Shown: positions 12,401 to 23,852 of the stretch, piece by piece
Numbering within the stretch: the stretch's first letter is position 1
Layout: every line of letters starts with the position of its first letter
Origin: Isoperla grammatica
Lineage: Eukaryota; Arthropoda; Insecta; Plecoptera; Perlodidae
Length of the DNA: 64,000 nt
Direction of reading: 5' to 3'
Assembly (NCBI GenBank): GCA_945910005.1
Contig: OX246740.1
Coordinates: forward strand, 47,662,224 to 47,726,223
The notes under the pieces: model-generated
Seen by the model: the letters and a program-made list of their open reading frames with translations, nothing else
Database searches by the model: none
What the model was told of the DNA's origin: nothing
Translations under genes and position numbers: made by a program

Positions 12401-15400
12401 TACCTTGACTAAACCTGTTTATTATTTAAATTTTTAATATTAATCAACCTCGACGAAGTTAATATTTGGGCCATGTACAAAACAAAAAAGTTAATATAAA
12501 CAACTCAACTCGTGTATGATCAATGTTGTGTTCCGTCACAGCATTGAGTTTAAAAGATCTAAACTCAACGATTTTAGGCTTTCACGTGTGATTAATTTAT
12601 AATAATTCGATGTTGCGGACTTATTCACTGTAAAATGATTCTTCTCACATTTGAAATAACACTAAATTTGCTTGCGCTAATTGGACGTGAACGCTGGGTA
12701 AAACGTGACGCCAGCTTGCACTGATGCATCAGCTAATATTAGATTTGTACATCCGATTTACACGCTAACATACACGGGCGCCCACATAATGTGTCACGGA
12801 TGACACAATACATAATAAATATTAAATAATAGTAAATACGAAAACAAATATACCGATATGGCAGTCGGAAGCTGTGCGGTTATTTGTCGCGGTAAAATTG
12901 CAAAGAATAATTAATGACGAGTGGGTGATTATCACATTCATAGTACAGTAGTTTGTTTTGTTTTTGTTGTTATTGTAATTTATTATTATTCATATATTAT
13001 TGTTCATTATTATTAATTGTTTGCATAGCCTAGTTTTATTTAAGGTCCTCCTTTGTAAATCAGTTTTTGTAACTGAATAGGATAGACATGAAAGAAATAA
13101 ATTATGTAGATGGAAAACGACACATGACATCCGTGCCCAAGCCAGGATTCGAACCTGGATAACCAAGACAGCGGTTTACTAAACATATACGGTGAATTAC
13201 TCTGTCGTGAGGTCTCGACTGTGCTGGTAGCTCTAACTACCGTATACAGACATGGAAATCGCTAGTGTTTTTCTGTTTGAACTTTGAAGTAGTAAATTTG
13301 GCCGACGAGCAAACGCTAAATATTTAAAACTCCGCGGATGGACCCTCACAGCGTTTACGTGTACCTCTTATTCGAATAGCTTGATCAGCTGCCGATCTAA
13401 ACTTACACAGATCAGGTAAGCGCCCCAAGTCGGTCTCTAGTTTCCTCATCACTCGTACACTCATGTTCTGCGCCTAGTACACGTGTGTATACATCTCACG
13501 TAACGCTTACAGAATCGTTATTTTAACTCTCTCTGAGCAAATGTATAAGCAAAGCAATCGGGCGTGTTCGCATTTCTCGCTAAGTAGTGACGACGAAGAA
13601 CAAGATGAAAGAAAGAAAGAAAGAGAGAGATAGACGGGGTTTGAGTGAAAATAGACACATTTCAAAACTCCCCCAATGAATGAGGTCTAGGTCCACCGTC
13701 ATAGCTTCCAAAACTCACGCATATTTGTAGTAGACTCTTGTCATGTAGCCAAACCTCTCGTGACCGGCGATATCCCTTGAAACAGAAGGAATATATGGTG
13801 TTCAGATCTAGATCACTTGAGTTGAGATCCATGTAATGATGATACATATACATGATGTTTGTTTACCATAGTTGAAGGGAGACTTTCGTGTTTTTATCCC
13901 ATTGGAGGTTCTTCAATGAGAAGTCTGCGCCGATTGTTATCTTGTAATTCGAAGAAAATCTATCTGAAAACAAATCGAAGAACAACCGTAGTAAATAAAA
14001 TCAATTAATTATAGATAGTCGAACGAATTTTGAGTACATAAAATCGGTAATTGCTAATTTAGTGAAAAGTCGGTCCTGCAGTTTTTTTTTTTTGTAATTT
14101 TAATAGTATAGATTAGTCGGATGAATTTTGAAAAAAAAAACGGTAATACAAATTGTAAACATACTTCGATGGGCGCAAATGGTATTTTGCGACCTGTCTG
14201 AATGTTATATATCAGTATCACTTCCATAAAATCCCGTTAAAAAAATGTTAAAACACGCTCAAAACATCAAAACCATAATTTGATCACCGTTTCTTAATCT
14301 CCACTCGTTTTGAAAAATCTGTTACTGTTTGTATAGTTGTGTTTAGTTGCTCACCATGGTTAGTACGCTTGTTCATGCCTTAATGTCAATGCATTTCGTC
14401 ATTTGCGATGATATCATTTCATTGAGCGCGATCTTACATTCGTTTCATCAATATGTCTTTATTTTGTAATTTGTAATCATTATATCATCCGTTTTAACGT
14501 CGTCTTTAGTCACGATACCCTACTGAATTAAAAATGTGTATTCGTTCGTATTATTGATGTTGTTACTAACTAATAACTATATTAAAGTATCTATATTAAA
14601 GTTCATTAATTTGGTATCAAATGAAATGGCTATATAAGAAATCGTTGACAATCGTGTCAAACCAAATCAGTGCAATGATCACTAAATTTATCATTGACGA
14701 AATTGTAATACGTATACTCGTTACGTTTTTTATTCTACAAAATATTTCAAAACCACAATAATGATAAAAAATGTGAGATGCAGACACAGCTCACTTCTTG
14801 TATTACGACTGTAGGATGGCGTTACAACGTGAATATCATGTTTCAAGAACTAATTCCTTACGCAACTGGTTTCAGTTAGAAACAAAGTACACCCTGGGTA
14901 GTCTTGTCATAACACAGGCACGGGCCCAACGCAAACAATCCTATTATCTTTCGAGTGAACAAGAAAGTATAAATACGTTCTACTTGTACTAAGCGGATGG
15001 AACGTGATTTAACTTGATACAAGATTACGGCAATATTTACCGAAGTGATATAAGTTTATTTTAAGTGCATGCGCTATTAATAAGCATGAGGAGGAAGTGT
15101 TACTGTCGAAGCCAAACCTATTTAATATGTAATCTAACTGCAGCTGTGAAGTGACTGCAATTTTCTTGTTATGCAAATGTTAAAATCACAAGAGTTATAA
15201 ACACGCGCGCGCGATCACGTTGTCAGCTCATTGAAATTATTATTTTATTGGCACTCGTTCATGGGATGGATATAGATATCCAATGGGGTTATTTATTTTT
15301 TTTTTTATATCTCTTGGATTATATCTACGGTAAAAGCCGGAAGACTATTTTTAGAGCGTGGGATCTCGTGCGTGTGTATATTTATGTGATTCACAATCTA

Positions 15401-16015
15401 AATGTAGTTAGTTATAAATGTATTTCGTACCTTCTGTGTAGCGCCGGATAACAGCTGTTTTTCCTAAAAGAGAAAATCAAAAACCGATAGATAAATAACA
15501 AATCAGATTCGAGGAAATTTGTACATCCGCCGACGTATGCACATAAACAACTTAACAAGGGTACATAAGGGTACATAAACCTGCAAAGATACCTATTCTA
15601 CACTGTACTGCACTAGTCTATGTTATGGTGTAGTCTCAATGTACACAATATGTTATTAACTATATATGTATATAGATTATTTATATTGATATTAGGTGTT
15701 CTAAAATTGAGTGATATGTATCTATTCTACATTGATCTTTTGTAATACGAAATAGCCAGAAGCTAAACCAAAGGCATTATTATTACTATTATTATAATTC
15801 GTAGATAAGTCCAAAGGACAACAAGAAATGTGCAGAAGAGTAAGGAAGTTTTCTGTCACACCCAATTGACGTACCGGTACTTATGTCCCCTGATGTACAT
15901 CACACACATATAGTGAGTATGTATACTTACCTACACCGTAATCACCGATAAAGAGGAACTTAAACAGTAGCTCTTTCGATTCACTAAGGTCGGGCGAGGT
16001 ATTGCGGGCGTCCAT
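6495..16015 (-). CDS. RAB32: Rab GTPase of the RAB32/38/29 group, 7 exons, 219 aa, Q-to-H in switch II
   Basis: Rab32-group GTPases act in traffic to lysosome-related organelles and at mitochondria. Exons in transcript order: 15931-16015, 15431-15463 (only 33 nt), 13867-13963, 13719-13775, 9591-9651, 7990-8176 and 6495-6634. They join in frame to 660 nt with stop TGA at 6495-6497. Motifs: P-loop GDYGVGKT (24-31), switch I YKITIGADFSLKNLQW (46-61), switch II LWDIAGHERFGYMTR (71-85), NKCD (135-138), TSAR (165-168) and C-terminal CCG for prenylation. The stretch from LPDGAPIPVVLLANKCD and the preceding VVFDVSRMSTFE are very close to RAB32; the D-x-ISLS tail recalls RAB29. The oddity is His77 in place of the catalytic Gln (DIAGQ in the family), plus Ala for Val in TIGVDF. 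The gene is otherwise intact. It may be a divergent paralogue rather than the main RAB32. Confidence 0.93.
7475..7560 (+). repeat. Dispersed repeat fragment (shared with 20869-20952)
   Basis: Shares a block reading CCCACATTTGGCT, then CCATCATG, GATCTGGTCAACCAGTAGA and GACA with the copy in SMG9 intron 2. It lies in the last Rab intron next to a T-rich tract. Confidence 0.55.
8579..9211. mobile_element. Long foldback element (arms about 300 bp)
   Basis: Left arm GTGAATCTACCCC ... and right arm ... GGGGTAGATTCAC are inverted copies over almost their whole length, with a few substitutions. The arms include ATTTTGGAGGAGCCGTATGG and its complement. The centre is a short, roughly 40-bp, AT-rich stretch around 8870-8915. 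It lies in the Rab intron between exons 9591-9651 and 7990-8176. No target duplication is certain. Confidence 0.8.
9757..9962 (-). repeat. tRNA-derived SINE, copy 2
   Basis: On the minus strand the head has TAGTTCAGTGGTAAGGCGCA (A-box region) and CCGGTTCGATTCAGGCC (B-box). The body ends in the CAATACA/CTATCCAAACACCC block shared with 59205-59485. Located in Rab intron 5. Confidence 0.7.
12020..12150 (-). repeat. SINE 3'-half fragment, same family as 59205-59485
   Basis: The minus strand matches the CTATCCAAACAC, AGTTAGTCACCTG, AGGGGC and ATAACGGGT blocks of the complete copy. It lacks the tRNA head. The surrounding Rab intron 9652-13718 otherwise shows only AT-rich sequence, poly-C runs (about 10226-10239 and 11371-11399) and the SINE at 13130. 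Confidence 0.6.
13130..13215 (-). repeat. tRNA-like SINE head, second family
   Basis: The minus strand has CCAGGTTCGAATCCTGG, a perfect 5-bp T-arm with canonical B-box, followed by CTTGGGCA. No matching 5' acceptor strand (GCCCAAG) is found, so it is not a tRNA gene. A relative lies at 58868-58925. Confidence 0.55.
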
Positions 16016-16499
16016 GCGAGTGTGTTCGACCTCACGGACGGCAGGCGCGCTTCAAACTGGCTGCTGGACAGTTCGAGAGAGAGCGCTGGGTGGGTGGGCG
16101 GGTGAGAAGACTTACACGTTACATAACCGAAAATAGGGAAGGTCAAGTTCCGTGTGAAGGAAAACACGTTTTATTTCCAATTATTTAGGAGTATAGCTTC
16201 ATAGCTTGGTGTTGGTGGACTTGACTCTCATTGTAGGGTGCGAATTTTGACGGCTTGGGTGAGGGGGGGGATGCCCAAGTATCTTCGTAGGGCAGTAAGG
16301 GGTCTGGAACAAAGCCCCAGCCGCCGGAGCCAAACAGTTTTTGGAGGTATTATTGCCCCTAGAGATGGCCTTAGAAGCGATCTGAGAGTCCATTGGTTTT
16401 GGCATTTGATGTGATAAGTGGGGATTTAGCCATCCCCGGCGGGAATACCTTTCACTAAAACAGAGCCGGGGATGACATTACCAGAGGGGAGAAATCCCC

Positions 16500-16690
16500 C
16501 CCATCAATTCGCAGCCTACTCATTAGGAAACGTTGGGTTCGAATCCCGCGTAATCACCAACGATTTTTACCGGAAGGGTTTTACCCCCTAGGTCAAAGCC
16601 CTCAAGATATTATCAAAGAGATCACCAGCCGTCTCAAGTATGGACACCAGAGGTTGTTGGTTTGATCTCCGTCAACGGAAAGCGTGACTA
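16500..16690 (+). repeat. SINE-like repeat with B-box
   Basis: Contains GGGTTCGAATCCCGCG followed by a TTTTTACCGGAAGGGTTTTAC block like the post-head region of the 59205 SINE. The interval 16016-16499 (upstream of the Rab start) holds GC-rich 5' sequence, then an inverted repeat of GGGGATTTAGCCATCCCCGG type near 16420-16500. 16691-17930 shows no gene. Confidence 0.4.
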
Positions 16691-17934
16691 GATGTGTGTG
16701 GGCGTAGTGAGTCGTTAAAATTCGTTTGAGCATACTTTTCGAACTATTCTGTAACATTGAAACATACGGTGCTTACCTTGTTAAAATCCGGTCGGGGTGG
16801 GTTCCTCCTCCTCCTCATGGTGACCGTTGTCCGCAAAGAGGGCTCTCGTTCACATCTTTTAATATAATTCTTATCTCATTATGTTCATAGACTTATTCAT
16901 TCCTTCCCTTTCTACTTTCAAATTAACCTTCTTGATATCTGCCGACCCTCTTGGCGACCTGCTACTTCCAAGTATTTGTTTATGCATTCGAATATGGCCC
17001 AAACATAAAATCATCGAAGACAAAGTTATCGTTTGCCAAAAACGAAAAGGTTAAAAAAAAAAAAAAATGGCCTTGGCCCAAATTTAGCATTTCTTAACAC
17101 GGACAAAGTATTTACAGCTCGAAGAACTTTCGAGTTCACTAAAGGGTTCCTCTGTTGTAATCTAACCTGATTAAAACAGTGAGTGGATTATAATATTAAA
17201 ATATAGTTTCAGGCAAAAGATTAAATCATCTGTATCATACATTTTTTGGGGGGGGGGGGGGGGGCAAATTATGATGGTAATTGCAGCGGGCGAAACAAAA
17301 TTCTTTAAACAATAATATGGAATATAAAACCCTACAAATTTACACACACAAAAATGCTTATTGTGTTCAGTTCAGAGATTTATAAAATAGCCTACTATAT
17401 TTGTAGGCATACATAACAAAAATACATTAAACATAACTGGGCACGGGGAAAACAATGTGCATGCTTTTTTTTGACACCGTTATCCAATCGAGGTGGGTCC
17501 CTCCCCGTGGTGACCGGTGTCCGCAGAGGGCTCTTATTCATCTCATATATAAAACGCAAAGTATATAATTAAAACAAAATAATTTTGATTTATTTTTTTA
17601 CCGCGAAATCACCAATTCGGGGCAACAAAAAACGAAATATTCGTTTTTTTTTGAATACTATGTACAGCCTTTGAATGCTCTAACTACATTTCTGTTGCAA
17701 CCTGCTACCTGCATATAGCCATGCAGCAAGATTCCCGTACCAAAATTCCGAAAGAAATGCCTACCGCTAAGAAAAAAGTTTGGAACTATTTTCACTAGAA
17801 ATCTACTTTTATGGATAACAGAAACTGACATTTATTTTCACCACAAGGCACAAATGCATGACACTGCATACAAGGCATACATTTGTATGATTGTCGTTTA
17901 TTACATCATGTATGATGGTAACGAATAGCGGAAC

Positions 17935-18025
17935 TTGTGCGAGTGAGTGAGTAAGCGAGTGTGTGTGTGTGTGTATGAGTGAGTGTATGAGTGTGTGCAA
18001 GGGTAAGCATGGTGAGTGAGTGCAT
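17935..18025. repeat. GTGA/GTGT simple repeat
   Basis: A (GAGT)n and (GT)n tract just downstream of SMG9 relative to its transcription. Its reverse strand gives a low-complexity His/Thr/Ser reading frame that should not be taken for a gene. Confidence 0.8.
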
Positions 18026-18233
18026 GAGCGAGTCTCTTGAAAATCCAACTCAAAACTAGGATCTACAACTCAAAGCCTTTAATTCTATGGTATTGATGTG
18101 GATATATCACTTAGGGTAATCAGGCAGGGTTAGGGTTTCAACTGAAATAACAGAAGACTGAAGAGTACCGATATAAACATATTAGATGTAATTAAAATAC
18201 ACCAAGTACAAACCGAAACGAATGTTTATTTAT

Positions 18234-21200
18234 TTATGGTAAGAGTCTACTATATTCACTAAACAAGGAACTCTTTTTCGTAGCCTCCCACACTTTAACC
18301 GAAAAGTGGAACCAGTTCTTCTCGGAAAGCAAAGCTTGTGTGAGCTTGTCACGTTCCACTCCTAGTAACTGTTCTCGCAGTTTCTCGACTAGATCCTTTA
18401 GTCCTGGATGGCCTTTAAAGTGGCCCTTATCGAACGTTTCCTCGATGTCTGGTATAAAATATAGGTTGATAAGTTCACCGCAAGTCTTTGGCGACAGATA
18501 GCTGACGATATTCCCAGTTGCAATTCCCATTCCGCTATGAATATGAAGCCTTGATTTGGCAAATAACTTGCTATACATATCCTGAAAACACAAAATAGTG
18601 GACTATTGTTACAAATTATGAAAACAGTCGACATCAGCCTGATGATAGATAAATAAGAAACTTCATCCTAACAATGCTAAGTATTGGCAATTGACAATTG
18701 ACATGGGCTCTAGTCTTTTCATAATAGTAGTAGTCTTGAGCTATAGCTGTTTTTTAAAACAAATTTTAAATGATTTATTAATGTTACCAGTTTAAATGAA
18801 AACCTTACAGACAGTGTATATAACATATATTTCACTTAAAAGGTAGCCATATTATTATTATGAAGAGGAGTAGTGAGTAAAAATGATGCCAAACCTTATT
18901 ATATTCAACTTAACGAGGTTTAAAATTACCTGCATCAGTCGGACTCTGAATTCACTGAAGTCAGACATAGTGGCTCGATTATGTACGAACATCACATGGG
19001 GGAAATACTCGATGGCATCTTGGTCTTGCGCTATTGGAGTGGGGGGTTTTAACATTTCTGCACACAGAAGGAATCTTATAAAGTTCGGATCGACAAACGA
19101 ATCTTGAATGACTAGCACAACATGGCATACGGATAATAGGAAAGCTGTCAATTGGAGCGACTGAACTTCGATAGTGTAGTCAGACGAAAAGTCTGTGTTG
19201 ATGAACTTTTTGCTTTCCAAGTTGATTAATCGATCCATAACGGAGGCAGAGAGCAGCGCTTGCGTGTCGAGAAGAATTGTTCGATTCGAAGTTACGTAAA
19301 GGTCGATTCCCACTGTGCTGTGAGATGCAGTTTCCTGATGCTCAACAGTGGCAGACTTGAAGACATAGTTTGGTCTAGAGACATGAAATGAAGGTATTAG
19401 TATTAATTACCTGTTGTGTGCCAAGAATTTACCAAACATACAAAATGAAGACATAGGCCTAACCAAATGCCCAATTTAACAAAATTACCACGATACCAGT
19501 TTGCATGAAGTAACCGGGAAACAACTTAAGAGAAAAATATAGGATTTTAGAAGCTCTATGTAGGCCTATATATGTATATATAGATTAGGCAAAGTAGCCT
19601 ACTACAAAATCTAGAATTCTGTTCAATGTCTAAAGCTTTTGGGAGCAGTGTTGAATTTAGCTATGATCCCGGGGGGGCGAAGCGCCCTCGGGAATTGTCA
19701 TTCGCCCCCCCGGGAATGAATTGGCTTCAAGCTCTATATACTATACTTAATTTTGAAATGGCACGGAAATATTGCTATCAAGGTTTAATAAGTAAATACA
19801 TTTTTCTGTATGTCACAAAAGTATATGACAAGAGAGCTGAAACAAGCATAAAAAAGCAGAGAAGGGCCAGGATTATCTAAACTCCGTCTCAAATTCAACT
19901 GGGCATCAAGTGGTTTATTGAACATATATTTTTGTTTAAATAGTGTTTAAAGTAGTGTTTTTGTATCAGAACACTTGGACAGTTTATTAGTAAAAGTGAT
20001 GTGGAAGCAGCAGTGGCTCTAAAAATTTACCCCCCCCCCCCCCCCCCCCGCTCATTCGATGTCTACACCCCCGGGATTTGAAATAGCCCCCCCCCGGGGA
20101 CAAAACTCTGAATTCAACACTGTTTGGGAGGGGTTGTAGCCATCACCTATCACCATGGTGGTATGTCATTAATCATTCATTACTATGAAGGTAGAAGGTA
20201 ATAAGTTAGCTATGTGAATGGGTACTGGGAAAAATTGATAATAGTAGCCTACAGCATAGGGTATGTACAACATTATAAAACTTATTTACTTGGTGGAGTT
20301 ATTCATTTTGCTACCAGATATCAGAGACATTATGGTAGACTTCCCAACACCCTGAAGACCAATACATCCCACCACAGTAAAATCGGTTTGATCCAGTAGG
20401 AATTCAAGAGGGGAGTCGGAAAATTGGAGCGTCTCATCCAAAAGTTTCACACTCGACTTCATTTCTGGTGGTGGAGCCAACGGATTTGTATCTGGAAAGG
20501 AAAATAATCATAAGTGAATTTAGTCAATACCTTCCTACTTGTTGATCATTATTCATTACCGGTACCGGTAGGCCCTCCTGCATGTTCTTAAATTGACTGC
20601 GTGAAAGGTAACATGTACATTTCAAGCATTTAACTAGACTAAATTTAAATATGTATTCTGTAGATGCCACTTATGAGGAGCAGATAAATGTACCCCTGCA
20701 TAAATTTAAATGTTACAAATGTATTCCCAATTTGTGTCACACATTAGAAAATGTTGCTGACTTCTGAATACATAGGCCTACAGAAAAACACTAGAGCTAA
20801 TTCCTGTTGAACTGTATTGTTTTACAACTAGACTACACTATTTGATAATGCCAATTGATTATCTTCTTCTTCTCAAATGCCCACATTTGGCTACTATGCC
20901 ATCATGCTGGATCTGGTCAACCAGTAGAGACACGCTTCTTTCTCCACCCTCTTATTATAGTTACGTCTTAACTTAAGGGACATGGGTTTAATTATTTTAT
21001 GACAAGATTTGTCAGAGATGTAGGCCTACTTTCACTTCCTGTATGTTTGGCAGCAAGTTGATAAACTGGCGGCTGAACATCTGCCTCTTTTTTCTGTGGC
21101 CCAACGACACTTGATGAACGATGAACTGGTGACACTGTGCGGTTTTCACTTCTTCTCTGTTGAAGGATTATGGTTGGTTGAGATTCGGCGGTCTTTGCAG

Positions 21201-22179
21201 AAGTACTGGCATCTGTCATCCGATCTTTATCCCTGTCAATATCCCTCTCTCGATCTGGTTTTGCAAGAATGATGGGTTGTCGTCTTGATCCCGTAAGAGG
21301 GACATCTTTCTTGTCCTAGAAAGACGTTTGTTTTAAATAATAATATGAAATGCAGAAGTTGTTACAAATAGGCTCACTTTCAACCTGCACATATCACACT
21401 CTCCTAGAATATCCCTGCTATAGCGAGAACCGCACGCACATACACATTCAAGAGAATAATTTCCCTGCTCATGATTGATATTTGGGCTTTACGTCTCATA
21501 TGCCCAATCAAATGCAACACTAGCTTCCTGTGCCCTGGACTAATCAGAAGGCTTGTATCTACATTAGCAGAGCCCTTATTCTGTAATTATCCCGCTTCGG
21601 ATGCGGGCCGATTAGGAAACAATTGAGAAATAATAACACTAGTATTGGAAATTATTGGGGCAGTTATATTGTTGTGGAACCGCAATTATTTCCATATCGA
21701 CCGCTTTCGACCCAAAGCGGCCCGCTTCCTTAGTGGGATAATTACAGAATAAGGGTCCAGAGAAATGGTTAAAACTGGCAAAATACTTGGTAATTGTGTT
21801 TGTTCTTTGCATTCAATGCAGTGTGATAATGTTTTCATCCATGCAAATACACCCGGAAGGAAGCATTTGCTTGTTGTCAACATACTTCTAGCCTAGGCCT
21901 AGGCCTAGGGTAGGCTAGGCCTAGGTACCCTATCAAGGGTCCATACATTTTTAATGTGTTCTAGCCTTCATGGTCATAGGCCTAGTCTAGAGAAGATCGA
22001 ACGTAACTATAATCAATGCTATAATGCTAGTTCTTAGTGTAGAGCCTTTAAGAAAAGAGAGATATGTAATTGTTTATTAATGCACGGATTAGTGAGGTTA
22101 TAATTCTCCAACATATGAAGATAAAGCCAACCTTGTTTGAAGAAAAGAATTTCTTATTCCTTGAATCTCTTTCAGCCAT
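18234..22179 (-). CDS. SMG9: SMG9, nonsense-mediated decay factor (SMG1-SMG8-SMG9 complex), 5 exons
   Basis: SMG9 binds SMG8 and the kinase SMG1 and restrains UPF1 phosphorylation in nonsense-mediated mRNA decay. Exons in transcript order: 22132-22179 (tentative), 21030-21315, 20290-20491, 18930-19374 and 18234-18581 (stop TAA). They join in frame to 1,329 nt, about 442 aa (human 520; the missing length is in the disordered N-terminal part). Conserved blocks: SSVKLLDE, LLDQTDFTVVG, P-loop GLQGVGKS (156-163), LLDTQALLS, VQSLQLTAFLLSVCHVV, FLLCAEMLKP, ALLSEKNWFHFS and the end EYSRLLP. The first exon (MAERDSRNKKFFSSNK) fits phase and length but uses a weak donor (GTTGGC), so the start is less sure. 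AATAAA occurs 4 bases after the stop. Confidence 0.94.
19646..20122. mobile_element. Non-autonomous hAT element, 477 bp, exact 8-bp TSD
   Basis: Ends CAGTGTTGAATTTAG and CTGAATTCAACACTG are inverted repeats. TTTGGGAG flanks both sides (19638-19645 and 20123-20130). Subterminal CCCGGGGGGG-type blocks are inverted too, and a long C run lies at about 20031-20049. It lies in SMG9 intron 3 with no transposase. Confidence 0.9.
20869..20952 (+). repeat. Dispersed repeat fragment (pair of 7475-7560)
   Basis: Same CCCACATTTGGCT ... GATCTGGTCAACCAGTAGA block as in the last Rab intron. Located in SMG9 intron 2. Confidence 0.55.
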
Positions 22180-22498
22180 TTATAACCCTTTCACAGCTAA
22201 CATCGGTCGATATTATTATCTTTAATAAATGATTGTTAAGCTAAAATGTATATGAATTCAAACAATTTCAGACGTCACTTCTGTCATCTTCTGTCTGCTG
22301 ACTAGGCTACTCGATAAATGAACAGGCAACTGCAACATAAAACCAAATAAAGTATTATCAAAAAATGTGTTTATTAATATTTTAGCAATGATTGATTACC
22401 ATTAAAGGAGGATTTTTAGTTTAAAATGCAATATCAATAATATTGTTATTGTATCAAAGGTTATGAATCAAATCACAATACAACAAACACAACAAGGA

Positions 22499-22570
22499 AA
22501 GTACTTCCGTCGCACGCATTGACCAATCACTTTCCGCCCGGATGTTCGCGTGAAGCGCGGTATGTTTAAA
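22499..22570 (-). promoter_or_regulatory. Probable SMG9 promoter region
   Basis: On the minus strand this short GC-rich island reads GCGGAAAGTGATTGGTCAAT and then GACGGAAGTAC, giving an inverted CCAAT box (ATTGG) and an ETS-type CGGAAGT site. Both are common in TATA-less housekeeping promoters. It lies about 320 bases upstream of the proposed SMG9 ATG. The assignment is inference; no start site is seen. Confidence 0.4.
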
Positions 22571-22689
22571 TTTCAGTTAAAAGGCCCGTTGGCTGGGGTG
22601 ATAATATAAAACTGTGTGCGAGGATGAATGGACTGTAAAAAAATAATTAATGTTCTAATCGATGTATTCTTTTTGTAATTGTTACTCCA

Positions 22690-23105
22690 ATTATGGACGG
22701 ATTTACGAACTGATGGTCTCACTGGATTCAAATGTCGCCAAGAATTCGATCTGATAAAAACTCTGAAAATTGCAAAACAATTTTAAACCGTTTTTTCCTA
22801 CTTCCAGCAACCAAAACCAAAACTTTGTCTTTTTTAAATCGCATTCGAAAGATCCTGACCACGTAATCGCCAAATTGAAAATAGTTTTTGGCGGAAACGA
22901 ACCGTTGTCTGTAAAAAAATAATAAATATTCTTCCCGATTATTGTAATTGTAATTGTAAGTCCAAATAAGATGGATTTACGAAATGATGGTCTCTTTAGA
23001 TTAAAAAAGTATCCAAACATACGATCTGATGATCTGATGATATAAACTCTGAAAATTGCGAAAAATGTGACGTCTTTTTTTTATTTTAACCTAGCACAAA
23101 AAAGT
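22690..23105. repeat. Decayed edge copies of the 1.485-kb tandem repeat
   Basis: Two diverged sub-copies (around 22697 and 22975) share the GGATTTACGRA-TGGTCTC, TTTTAAATCGCAT and CGTGATCGC-like blocks with the array that begins downstream. They mark the eroded left border. Confidence 0.6.
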
Positions 23106-23189
23106 TTCACACCATGCCTTTTGACCTCACTGTAGCGGTATCACGCAAGAATGTAGAAAGAGATCGTTGATTCGAACCTGGGACCTGTC

Positions 23190-23465
23190 TCGGCCCGGGG
23201 TAGAATAGGCCCAGAGAGACTCTGCTATAGTCGTAAGAGGCGACAAAAGGAGACCCTGTCCCTTTCCCCCCCACTGTCTCACTGAATATTTCTCCTCCCA
23301 CTTGGTCCTGCCCTCCCTTGCTGGACTCCCGTATGACGACCCACGCGACGTACAATGGATTTGATTCGAATGTGGCTTTATTCTTCATTATCTGCTTTCT
23401 CATCTTCATTATCACCCGCTCATCGTCTCGATTAGCCATTGTTGCAAAAATATGAGACGTTAAGC
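23190..23465. repeat. Dispersed repeat R1, copy 1 (pair of 54545-54830)
   Basis: Begins CTGTCTCGGCCC-GGGGTAGAATAG, continues TCGTAAGAGGCGACAAAAGG and GACCCTGTCCCTTTCCCCCC, and ends with ATGAGACGTTAA-CC and an ATCATCAAT tail, typical of a SINE or LINE 3' end. The two copies share most of their length, so this is a real dispersed family. It interrupts the left edge of the satellite array. Confidence 0.65.
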
Positions 23466-23852
23466 CCCATTAATCATCAATCACCGGGCTTCCAAATGCA
23501 AAAATCAAACACAATAATGAGCTCACATTCAATAAATGAGGGTCATATTTATTTAAACGTTGCAACTTGTCCTCTTTAATCTTAAACACAATGACATTGT
23601 TCTAGGGCTAACCATGAATTCTAAGAAAAACCAAAACATGTTCCATTTGTACATTAGGAATGTTTATTGTAAACGACGTCAGGTGTCGCCAAATTTTCCA
23701 AAGACATTCTGGTCACGTTCCACTTTCGGTACTGATTGTGGATGAAAGGTGGTACCTAGATGGTCGTAACGTCGACCTTAAGGTAAGTAATAATGCTTAG
23801 TGACGTAGTATAAGCGTCGGTAGCGTCGGTTTACACAGGTCATGGTGAAACA

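Noticed and set aside
17809..18048. 79-codon minus frame rich in His, Thr and Ser
   Set aside because: Produced by the GTGA/GTGT simple repeat.
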